A stretch of DNA of 64,000 nucleotides, from contig NZ_LT598653.1 of assembly GCF_900078365.1 (NCBI RefSeq), forward strand, positions 2,728,001 to 2,792,000. Direction: 5' to 3'. Position numbers and translations under genes: made by a program. Source of the stretch: an uncultured Sphingopyxis sp. (lineage in GTDB: Bacteria > Pseudomonadota > Alphaproteobacteria > Sphingomonadales > Sphingomonadaceae). Below are positions 1 to 8,487 of the stretch, piece by piece (the stretch's first letter is position 1; each line of letters begins with the position of its first letter). The notes under the pieces are model-generated. The model did no database searches, had not been told where the DNA came from, and saw only the letters and a list, made by a program, of their open reading frames with translations.

Positions 1-644
1 GCTTCGCGAAGCGCCTCGCTCGCGGTCTGCTGTTCATCGAGCAGCAGCGTGCCCGGTGCGTCGGTGCGCCCCGCGACGCCGATCGCGAGCAGTCCGCACA
101 GCGCGACGAGCCCCGCCATGATCCACAAGGTCTGGTGATAGCCGACGTCGCCGAGCAGCATCGACGCGAAGGGCACGACGAGGAACTGGCCGAGCGACCC
201 GCCCGCGGTGACGATGCCGAAGGCGCCGCTGCGCTTTTCGGGGCTGACGACGCGCCCGACCGCGCCCAATACGACGACGAAGGTCGTCGCCGACTGCGCC
301 ATGCCGATGAAGATGCCGAAGCTGATATGGAGCCCGATCGCGTCGGTCGCGAAGGCGGCGCCGATCAGCCCGAGCGCGTAGAGGAGCGCCCCGAAAAAGA
401 CGACGCGCCCCGCGCCATGCTTGTCCGCGAGCGCGCCGACGAACGGCTGCACGAGCCCGAACAGCAGATTCTGGAGCGCCATCGCGAGCCCGAAATCGGA
501 ACGGCTGATCCCGATATCGACGCTCATCTGCGGCAGGAACAGGCCGAAGGACTGGCGCACGCCCATCGCCAGCGTGACGATGAAAGCCGCGCAGGCGATG
601 ACGATCCACGGGCGCTTCATGGGGGAGAGTGCGGGGGAGCTCAT
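1..644 (-). CDS. MFS transporter, N-terminal part (gene runs off the left edge)
   Basis: I translated this strand directly. The protein begins MSSPALSPMKRPWIVIACAA and shows hydrophobic membrane segments with MFS signatures, including a loop of the form ALADKHGAGRVV between the second and third helices and a segment GIVTAGGSLGQFLVVPFAS typical of helix five. About 214 residues are present, roughly half of a 12-helix transporter; the C-terminal half lies outside the window. The start could be the ATG at 644 (AAAGG just upstream) or the in-frame ATG at 620. It is an inner-membrane secondary transporter, probably for a small organic anion (oxalate/formate-antiporter-like), but the substrate cannot be read from sequence. 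It is divergent from cobT, with a palindromic repeat between them. Confidence 0.8.
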   Translation of the reverse strand, partial: MSSPALSPMKRPWIVIACAAFIVTLAMGVRQSFGLFLPQMSVDIGISRSDFGLAMALQNLLFGLVQPFVGALADKHGAGRVVFFGALLYALGLIGAAFATDAIGLHISFGIFIGMAQSATTFVVVLGAVGRVVSPEKRSGAFGIVTAGGSLGQFLVVPFASMLLGDVGYHQTLWIMAGLVALCGLLAIGVAGRTDAPGTLLLDEQQTASEALRE

Positions 645-716
645 ACCTTTGCCGATGCGCCTGCCTTCCGTTTCCGTCAAGCGAGCTTAGCTATGGTCGC
701 GCCCATTCCCTCTTTC

Positions 717-790
717 GTCACCCCGGACTTGATCCGGGGTCCCGCTCAGCACCGTAAAGAAGCGGGACCCCGGATCAAGTCCGGGGTGAC
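717..790. repeat. Palindromic intergenic repeat, GTCACCCC family
   Basis: Two perfect 30-base inverted arms (717-746 and 761-790) enclose a 14-base loop. Each arm starts GTCACCCCGGACTTGATCC and is itself partly palindromic. It lies between the divergent transporter gene and cobT, ending about 64 bases before the cobT start. It resembles the GTCATTCC-type REP elements found later in the window. Confidence 0.9.
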
Positions 791-853
791 GATTATGGCA
801 TGCGTGACGGCATCCTCTTCCTTCGGCACCCAAAGCTGGTTAGAGCCGACTCG

Positions 854-2677
854 ATGACCGCTTCCTCCCCCCTCGACGATTTCAAGGCCGCGCTGTCGAG
901 TGTCGCGCGCGCGGTGACGCGCGATGCCGAGGTCGAGGTGGGCTTTACCGCCGACGCGCCCGCGCAGATCGGCAAGGCGATCAAGGTGCCGACGCCGTCG
1001 CGCACCCTGCCCGCCGACCAGGTCGCCGAAGCACGCGGCTTTGCCGATTCCTATGCCCTGCGCATGAAGCATCACAGCGACAAGATCCACAATGCCGCGC
1101 GCCCCGCCGAGCCGCTCGCAGCCGCCGCGTTCGATGCGATGGAGCGCGCGCGGATCGAGGCATTGGGCGCGCGCCACATGGACGGGATGCGCAGCAACCT
1201 GGCCGCCAGCCTCCAGATGCGGATGCGCAGCGATCCGATCAGCCGCGCGCAAAGCCGCGAGGACGTGCCGATCTCGAGCGCGCTCGAGCTGATGCTGCGC
1301 GAGGCGTTGACCGGCGAACAGGCGCCGCAAGGGACCGAAACCGGCCTGTCGCTGGTGCGCGAATGGATCGCCAAGGAAGCCGGCGGCGACCTCACCGCGC
1401 TGTCGATGCTGCTCGACGATCAGGCCGCCTTTGCCGAAACCGCGAAGCTCGCGCTCCGCCACCTCGACCTCATCCACAGCGACGAGCCGCTCGAAGAAGG
1501 CAGCGAGGACGGCGGCGAGCAGGACGAGACCGAAGCCGAAGAGAGTCAGGAAGAGCAGGAAAGCGAAGACGGCGGCGCCGGCGAAAGCCAGGTCGACGCG
1601 CGCGCCGAAATGGCGGGCGATCAGGCCGACGATGGCGACAGCGACCCCGACGCGCAGGAAATGGAAGCCGACGGGGAGCCCGAAATGGGCGGCGAAGGCG
1701 ACGAGGGCATGCTACCCGTGCGTCCCAACCGCCTGCCGAGCGACATTCCCGATTTCAACTATCTGCGCTTCACCGAAAAACATGACGAGATCGTCGCCGC
1801 GACCGAGCTGTGCGATGCCGACGAACTGACGCGGCTGCGCGCCTATCTCGACCAGCAGATGACGCATCTGCAGGGCGCGGTGACCAAGCTCGCGAACCGC
1901 CTCCAACGCCGCTTGATGGCGCAGCAGAACCGCGCATGGGATTTCGATCAGGAGGAAGGCCAGCTCGACGCCGCGCGGCTCGCGCGCGTCATCGTCTCGC
2001 CCGGCCAGTCGCTTTCCTACAAGATCGAGCGCGACACCGACTTCCGCGACACCGTCGTCACCTTGCTGATCGACAATTCGGGCTCGATGCGCGGGCGTCC
2101 GATCAGTATCGCCGCGATCAGCGCCGACATCCTCGCGCGCACGCTCGAACGCTGCGGCGTGAAGACCGAAATCCTCGGCTTCACGACGCGGACGTGGAAG
2201 GGCGGACAGAGCCGCGAGGACTGGCTCGCCGCGGGGCGCCCGCCGCACCCCGGCCGCCTCAACGATCTCCGCCATATCATCTACAAGCCCGCCGACGAGC
2301 CCTATCGCCGCGCGCGCAAGTCGCTGGGGCTGATGATGCGCGAGGGGCTGCTCAAGGAGAATATCGACGGCGAGGCGCTGATGTGGGCGCACCAGCGCAT
2401 CATCAACCGGCCCGAGGAGCGCCGCATCCTGATGGTGATCAGCGACGGCGCGCCGGTCGACGACAGCACGCTGTCGGTGAACCACGGCGCCTATCTCGAC
2501 CAGCATCTGCGCCAGGTGATCGAATGGATCGAAAACCGCTCGCCGGTCGAACTCTGCGCGATCGGTATCGGCCACGACGTGACGCGCTATTACAGCCGCG
2601 CGGTGACGATCATGGACGCCGAACAATTGGGCGGGACGATGGTCGAGCAGCTGGCGGGGCTGTTCGACATCGACTGA
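854..2677 (+). CDS. cobT: Cobaltochelatase subunit CobT
   Basis: The 607-residue product matches CobT, the AAA+-partnered component of the aerobic ATP-dependent cobaltochelatase that, with CobS and CobN, inserts Co2+ into hydrogenobyrinic acid a,c-diamide during vitamin B12 synthesis. The N-terminal helical part is followed by a strongly acidic Glu/Asp/Gln linker at about residues 213-285. A C-terminal von Willebrand A domain follows, with the metal-ion-dependent site DNSGSMRG near residue 406. These three parts in this order are characteristic of CobT. The ATG at 854 gives the usual start MTASSPLDDFKAAL. No cobS or cobN lies next to it here. The gene starts 64 bases after a large palindrome. 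Confidence 0.92.
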   Translation: MTASSPLDDFKAALSSVARAVTRDAEVEVGFTADAPAQIGKAIKVPTPSRTLPADQVAEARGFADSYALRMKHHSDKIHNAARPAEPLAAAAFDAMERARIEALGARHMDGMRSNLAASLQMRMRSDPISRAQSREDVPISSALELMLREALTGEQAPQGTETGLSLVREWIAKEAGGDLTALSMLLDDQAAFAETAKLALRHLDLIHSDEPLEEGSEDGGEQDETEAEESQEEQESEDGGAGESQVDARAEMAGDQADDGDSDPDAQEMEADGEPEMGGEGDEGMLPVRPNRLPSDIPDFNYLRFTEKHDEIVAATELCDADELTRLRAYLDQQMTHLQGAVTKLANRLQRRLMAQQNRAWDFDQEEGQLDAARLARVIVSPGQSLSYKIERDTDFRDTVVTLLIDNSGSMRGRPISIAAISADILARTLERCGVKTEILGFTTRTWKGGQSREDWLAAGRPPHPGRLNDLRHIIYKPADEPYRRARKSLGLMMREGLLKENIDGEALMWAHQRIINRPEERRILMVISDGAPVDDSTLSVNHGAYLDQHLRQVIEWIENRSPVELCAIGIGHDVTRYYSRAVTIMDAEQLGGTMVEQLAGLFDID

Positions 2678-2850
2678 GCTCTGCGGGGTCGGGGTGACAA
2701 CGTCTTTCCCCCTCGTTACAAACCCTTCCCGATGCAGCAGGGACTCGCGGCCTGAGACGAGCCCCGTTGCAGCGACATAGTGCTGAGGGGTCGCCGGCAT
2801 GACTTGGGGCCGCATCGCGGGTGATGCGTGGCTAAAGGGGCGACTGACAC

Positions 2851-4497
2851 ATGAAAAAAGCATCCGATCTGTTCATCGAATGCCTTGAGGAAGAAGGCGT
2901 CGAATATATTTTCGGCGTTCCGGGCGAAGAAAATCTCGATTTCCTCGACAGCCTGTCGCGCTCGACCAAGATCAAGCTGATCCTGACGCGGCACGAGCAG
3001 GGCGCGGGCTTCATGGCCGCGACCTATGGCCGCCACACCGGCAAGACGGGCGTCTGCCTCGCGACATTGGGTCCCGGCGCGACCAACTTCGTCACCGCCG
3101 CGGCCTATGCGCAATTGGGCGGGATGCCGATGATGATGATCACCGGGCAAAAGCCGATCAAGAAGTCGAAGCAGGGGCGTTTCCAGATCCTCGACGTCGT
3201 CGCGATGATGGGGCCGATCACCAAATATACGCACCAGATGGCGAGCAGCGACAATATCCCGAGCCGCGTGCGCGAGGCCTTCCGCCTCGCCGAAGAGGAA
3301 AAGCCCGGCGCGGTGCATATCGAACTGCCCGAGGATATCGCCGACGAGCATACCGATTCGACGCCGCTCAAGCGCAGCCACTCGCGCCGTCCTACAGCGG
3401 ACGTGAAATCGATCCGCGAGGCGGTGAAGGCGCTCGAGAATGCGACTTCGCCGGTGCTGGTGATCGGCGCGGGCGCGAACCGCACGATGACCAGCCGCAT
3501 GCTGCTGCAGTTCATCGAAAAGACGGGCATTCCGTTCCTGACGACGCAGCTCGGCAAGGGGGTGATCGACGAGCGCCATCCGAAATTCCTCGGCTGCGCG
3601 GCGCTATCGGCGGGCGATTTCGTCCACCGCGCGGTCGAGGCGTCGGACTGCATCGTCAACCTCGGCCACGACGTGATCGAAAAGCCGCCCTTCTTCATGC
3701 AGCGCGGCGGGCCGACCGTGATCCACGTCTCGACAAAGACCGCCGAGGTCGATCCGGTCTATTTCCCCGACATCGAGGTGATCGGCGACATCGCCAATGC
3801 GGTGTGGCAGATGAAGGAGGATATCGTCCCCAACGGCGGCTGGAAATTCGACCATCTGCTCGCCTATCGCAAGGCCGAGGTCGAGCATACCGCATCGCTG
3901 GCGAAGGATGAACGCTTCCCGATCTTTCCGCCGCATCTGGTGCAGTCGGTCCGCGGCGCGATGCCCGACGACGGGATCATCTGCCTCGACAATGGCGTCT
4001 ACAAAATCTGGTTCGCGCGCGGCTATACCGCGTGCAAGCCCAATACCGTGCTGCTCGACAATGCGCTCGCGACGATGGGCGCCGGGCTGCCCAGCGCGAT
4101 GATGTCGGCGATGGTCTATCCGGGGCGCAAGGTCATGGCGATCTGCGGCGACGGCGGCTTTATGATGAACAGCCAGGAGATGGAGACCGCGGTGCGCCTC
4201 GGCCTCAACATCACCGTGCTGATCTTGAACGACAACAGCTATGGCATGATCCGCTGGAAGCAGGCGAACATGGGCTTCAAGGATTGGGGCCTGACCTATG
4301 GCAACCCCGATTTCGTCAAATATGCCGAAAGCTATGGCGCGAAGGGGCACCGTGTGGAGAGCGCGGCGCATCTCAAGGAACTGCTCGCGCATTGTCTCGA
4401 TACGCCGGGCGTGCATCTGATCGATTGCCCGGTCGATTATTCGGAGAATGACCAGATTTTGAACAACGACATCAAGAAGCTGTCGAAGGAATTATAA
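2851..4497 (+). CDS. Thiamine-diphosphate enzyme, acetolactate synthase large-subunit family
   Basis: This 548-residue protein has the three-domain fold of the acetolactate synthase/pyruvate oxidase family. The N-terminal PYR domain has the catalytic Glu in RHEQGAGF (about residue 49), the middle domain is Rossmann-like, and the C-terminal PP domain has the ThDP/Mg2+ motif GDGGFMMN (about 433) continuing to LNDNSYGM. The family condenses two pyruvates to acetolactate or decarboxylates other 2-oxo acids. No ilvH-like regulatory subunit is adjacent; an aldehyde dehydrogenase gene follows 159 bases downstream. This favours a catabolic or special-purpose role over branched-chain amino-acid synthesis, but that is inference. 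The start is ATG at 2851 (MKKASDLF). Confidence 0.85.
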   Translation: MKKASDLFIECLEEEGVEYIFGVPGEENLDFLDSLSRSTKIKLILTRHEQGAGFMAATYGRHTGKTGVCLATLGPGATNFVTAAAYAQLGGMPMMMITGQKPIKKSKQGRFQILDVVAMMGPITKYTHQMASSDNIPSRVREAFRLAEEEKPGAVHIELPEDIADEHTDSTPLKRSHSRRPTADVKSIREAVKALENATSPVLVIGAGANRTMTSRMLLQFIEKTGIPFLTTQLGKGVIDERHPKFLGCAALSAGDFVHRAVEASDCIVNLGHDVIEKPPFFMQRGGPTVIHVSTKTAEVDPVYFPDIEVIGDIANAVWQMKEDIVPNGGWKFDHLLAYRKAEVEHTASLAKDERFPIFPPHLVQSVRGAMPDDGIICLDNGVYKIWFARGYTACKPNTVLLDNALATMGAGLPSAMMSAMVYPGRKVMAICGDGGFMMNSQEMETAVRLGLNITVLILNDNSYGMIRWKQANMGFKDWGLTYGNPDFVKYAESYGAKGHRVESAAHLKELLAHCLDTPGVHLIDCPVDYSENDQILNNDIKKLSKEL

Positions 4498-4505
4498 GCT
4501 TTCAT

Positions 4506-4647
4506 CCCCTCCCGCAGGCGGGAGGGGCAGCGAGACTTGCGAGCCTGCTCGCTAGTCGCAGCGGGGTGGGCATCCGCACCGCTGCTGGCCCACCCGCGTT
4601 CAGAGTCACGTGTCTCTGAACGCCCCCTCCCGCCAGCGGGAGGACGG
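4506..4647. repeat. Intergenic repeat with covarying hairpin, copy 1
   Basis: A CCCCTCCCGC hairpin is followed by a 30-base core at 4530-4559 in which stem GCGAGC/GCTCGC is framed by constant ACTT and TAGT. A GGGTGGGC stretch and a closing CCCTCCCGCCAGCGGGAGG hairpin follow. The same core occurs at 8365-8394 (reverse orientation) and 51370-51399 with different but complementary stem bases. The right-hand GGGAGG of the element probably serves as, or lies beside, the ribosome binding site of the following aldehyde dehydrogenase gene. Confidence 0.88.
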
Positions 4648-4656
4648 AGTAAGCGA

Positions 4657-6088
<1,432 letters not shown>

Positions 6089-6090
<2 letters not shown>

Positions 6091-6227
6091 TCCTCCCTGT
6101 GGCGAAGCCATGGGGAGGGGGACCGCTTGCGAAGCAAGTGGTGGAGGGGCCAGCGACGGCAGCGTCTTCGCCCCTCCGTCAGCGCTTCGTGCTGCCACCT
6201 CCCCACCGCTTCGCGGCAGGGAGGATC
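6089..6227. repeat. 139-bp repeat with terminal inverted repeats, copy 1
   Basis: The element begins GATCCTCCCTGTGGCGAAGC and ends with the near-complement GCTTCGCGGCAGGGAGGATC. Internal hairpins include CTTGC-GAA-GCAAG and AGCGC-TTC-GTGCT. A second copy of exactly the same length is at 47519-47657. The element begins inside the stop codon region of the aldehyde dehydrogenase gene. Confidence 0.9.
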
Positions 6228-6345
6228 GATCGCCGTCACAAAAGCGTCCCCGAACTTTCTCCGAACTGTCGCGGCTTTGATTCGCACGCTGTAACAAATC
6301 TCCTGTCTACGCCGTGGGCAGCCAAGGCTGCTTACGGAGTGCGAC

Positions 6346-7218
6346 ATGGCATCGATTTCCACCCTGCCGATCCCCGCCCGCTTTCCCGATCCCTTCACGA
6401 CCGACCCGCATATTCCCGAACGCGTGATCGGCGAACGGCGCAGCTATCGCACCGTGTGGGTCAGCGACATCCACCTCGGCACGCGCGGCTGCAACGCGCC
6501 GCTGCTGATCGACTTCTTCGACCATGTCGATTGCGAGACGCTCTACCTCGTCGGCGACATCATCGACGGCTGGCGGCTCAAGAAGCGGCATTTCTGGCCG
6601 CCTGAGCACAACGACGTGGTGTGGCGCGTGCTCAAGCGCGCGAAGCGCGGCACGCGCGTCGTCTATGTCCCCGGCAACCATGACGAAATGGTCCGCCCGT
6701 TCGACGGCTTCGATTTCGGCGGCGTCGAAATCCGCCGCGAGGCGATCCACGAGACCGCCGATGGCCGCAAGCTGCTGGTCGTCCATGGCGACGAATTCGA
6801 CGCCGTGATGCTCGCGCACCGCTGGCTCGCCTTCGTCGGCGACGCCGCCTACACCGCGCTGATGAAGTGCAATGTGGTGGTGAACGCCATCCGCAGCCGC
6901 CTTGGCCTGCCCTATTGGTCGCTGTCGATGGTTGCCAAGCACAAGGTCAAGAACGCGGTCCAGTTCATCGGCCGCTACGAGGAAGTCGTCGCCCATGCCG
7001 CGCGCTCGCGCGGGGTCGACGGCGTCGTGTGCGGCCATATCCACAGCGCCGAGATGCGCGAGATCGAGGGCACCGAATATTATAACGACGGCGACTGGGT
7101 CGAGGGCTGCACCGCGCTCGTCGAGCATCATGACGGACGCATGGAAATTCTCCACTGGGCCAAGGAAGTCGCCGCCCGCAACGCGCCGACGCCGCTGGCG
7201 CTACCCGCCGCCGCATGA
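6346..7218 (+). CDS. LpxH-like calcineurin-type phosphoesterase
   Basis: The 290-residue protein has all metallophosphoesterase motifs of the UDP-2,3-diacylglucosamine diphosphatase (LpxH/YbbF) family: SDIHLG (D41, H43), GDIIDGW, PGNHDEM, HGDEFD and GHIHSAE, which bind the dinuclear metal centre. The family cleaves a pyrophosphate bond. Sphingomonads are known for glycosphingolipids in place of lipid A, so the literal LpxH role may not apply. The gene overlaps the next one by four bases (ATGA), indicating translational coupling with a glycosyltransferase, so a role in membrane glycolipid processing is a reasonable inference. Confidence 0.85.
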   Translation: MASISTLPIPARFPDPFTTDPHIPERVIGERRSYRTVWVSDIHLGTRGCNAPLLIDFFDHVDCETLYLVGDIIDGWRLKKRHFWPPEHNDVVWRVLKRAKRGTRVVYVPGNHDEMVRPFDGFDFGGVEIRREAIHETADGRKLLVVHGDEFDAVMLAHRWLAFVGDAAYTALMKCNVVVNAIRSRLGLPYWSLSMVAKHKVKNAVQFIGRYEEVVAHAARSRGVDGVVCGHIHSAEMREIEGTEYYNDGDWVEGCTALVEHHDGRMEILHWAKEVAARNAPTPLALPAAA

Positions 7219-8264
7219 GGATATTGATCGTCACCGACGCGTGGGAGCCGCAGGTCAACGGAGTCGTCCGCACGCTGCAGGCGACGATCGCCGAACTGCG
7301 CGCCGCGGGGCATAAGGTCCACGTCATCTCGCCCGACCTCTTCCGCTCGGTTCCCTGCCCCTCCTATCCCGAGATCCGCCTCGCCTTCGCCGGCCGGCGC
7401 GCGGTCGGGCGCCGCATCCGCGCCTTCGCCCCCCAGGCGATCCATATTTCGACCGAAGGGCCGCTCGGGCTCGCGGCGCGGCGCTGGTGCCTGCGGAACG
7501 GCTTTCCGTTCACCACGGCGTATCACACGCGTTTTCCCGAATATGTCGCGGCGCGTATTCCAGTGTCACCGGCGTTCGTGTGGCGCTTCATCCGCTGGTT
7601 CCACCGCCCCGCGCGGCATATCATGGTCGCGACGCGCAGCCTGGCGCGCGAACTCGCCGAGCAGCGCCTCGATCAGACGATGATGTGGGAACGGGGGGTC
7701 GATCACGAGCTGTTCCGCCCCGACCGCACGTCGCATCCGGCCTATGAGGGGCTGGCGCGGCCGATCCAGCTCTATGTCGGACGCATCGCGGTCGAAAAGA
7801 ATATCGGCGCCTTCCTCGATTGCGACCGGCCGGGCACCAAGGTCGTCGTCGGCGAAGGCCCCGCGCTCGACGAACTCAAGGCGCGGCATCCCGATGCACT
7901 CTTCCTCGGCAAGCTGGGCGGTGAAACGCTCGCGGCCGCCTATGCCGGCGCCGACGTCTTCGTCTTTCCCAGCCGTACCGACACTTTCGGGCTTGTGATC
8001 ATCGAGGCGCTGAGCTGCGGCACGCCCGTCGCAGCCTATCCGGTGCCGGGGCCCGGCGACATCGTGCGCGAAGGGGCCGGCGCGCTCGACGAGGATTTGG
8101 GCTGCGCGATCGACGCCGCGCTGACGTGCGACCGGGATGATGCCGCGGCGCTCGGCGCGCGCTACAGCTGGTCCCACTGCACCGCGCAGTTCGTGAAGGC
8201 GCTGACGTTCGTTCCGGATGAGCCCGTGAGGGACACTGCGGCCGCGATGCCACGACTGGTGTAG
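7215..8264 (+). CDS. GT4-family glycosyltransferase
   Basis: The 349-residue protein is a two-Rossmann-domain (GT-B) glycosyltransferase. The N-terminal domain starts MRILIVTDAWEPQVNGVVRT, a signature of the sulfolipid/mannosyl glycolipid synthase subgroup of GT4. The C-terminal domain has YVGRIAVEKNIGAFL, GEGPALDEL and the nucleotide-sugar site around SRTDTFGLVIIEALSCG. It probably transfers a sugar from a nucleotide donor to a lipid acceptor at the inner membrane; the acceptor is not known. It is translationally coupled to the phosphoesterase gene upstream (ATGA overlap). No transmembrane segment is evident. Confidence 0.85.
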   Translation: MRILIVTDAWEPQVNGVVRTLQATIAELRAAGHKVHVISPDLFRSVPCPSYPEIRLAFAGRRAVGRRIRAFAPQAIHISTEGPLGLAARRWCLRNGFPFTTAYHTRFPEYVAARIPVSPAFVWRFIRWFHRPARHIMVATRSLARELAEQRLDQTMMWERGVDHELFRPDRTSHPAYEGLARPIQLYVGRIAVEKNIGAFLDCDRPGTKVVVGEGPALDELKARHPDALFLGKLGGETLAAAYAGADVFVFPSRTDTFGLVIIEALSCGTPVAAYPVPGPGDIVREGAGALDEDLGCAIDAALTCDRDDAAALGARYSWSHCTAQFVKALTFVPDEPVRDTAAAMPRLV

Positions 8265-8302
8265 GCTCGCCGGCAGGAAGCGGCCGATTGCGGCCGTTGA
8301 TC

Positions 8303-8419
8303 TCCCCTCCCGCAGGCGGGAGGGGCCGGGGGTGGGCAGCGACGTTGCGCTTGCCCACCCCGCTGCAACTAGCGAACAAGTTCGCAAGTTTCGCTGCCCC
8401 TCCCGCCTGCGGGAGGGGA
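8303..8419. repeat. Intergenic repeat with covarying hairpin, copy 2 (inverted)
   Basis: Outer hairpins of CCCCTCCCGC type flank a core at 8365-8394. Read on the minus strand, this core is the same element as at 4530-4559, but its stem is GCGAAC/GTTCGC instead of GCGAGC/GCTCGC, so base pairing is kept. It fills most of the space between the convergent glycosyltransferase and TonB-receptor genes and may serve as a terminator for both. Confidence 0.85.
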
Positions 8420-8487
8420 AACCAGTTCAACAGCTCAACGGCAGTTCCCCACCCCAAGGCCGACATCCTCACCCATGCCGCCAAGGC

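Noticed and set aside
717..790. The large palindrome as a transcription terminator for the left-hand gene
   Set aside because: Both flanking genes are transcribed away from it and there is no T-run; it is better explained as a dispersed repeat.
4537..4656. N-terminal extension of the aldehyde dehydrogenase
   Set aside because: The extension translates repeat DNA, and a good ribosome binding site precedes the ATG at 4657.
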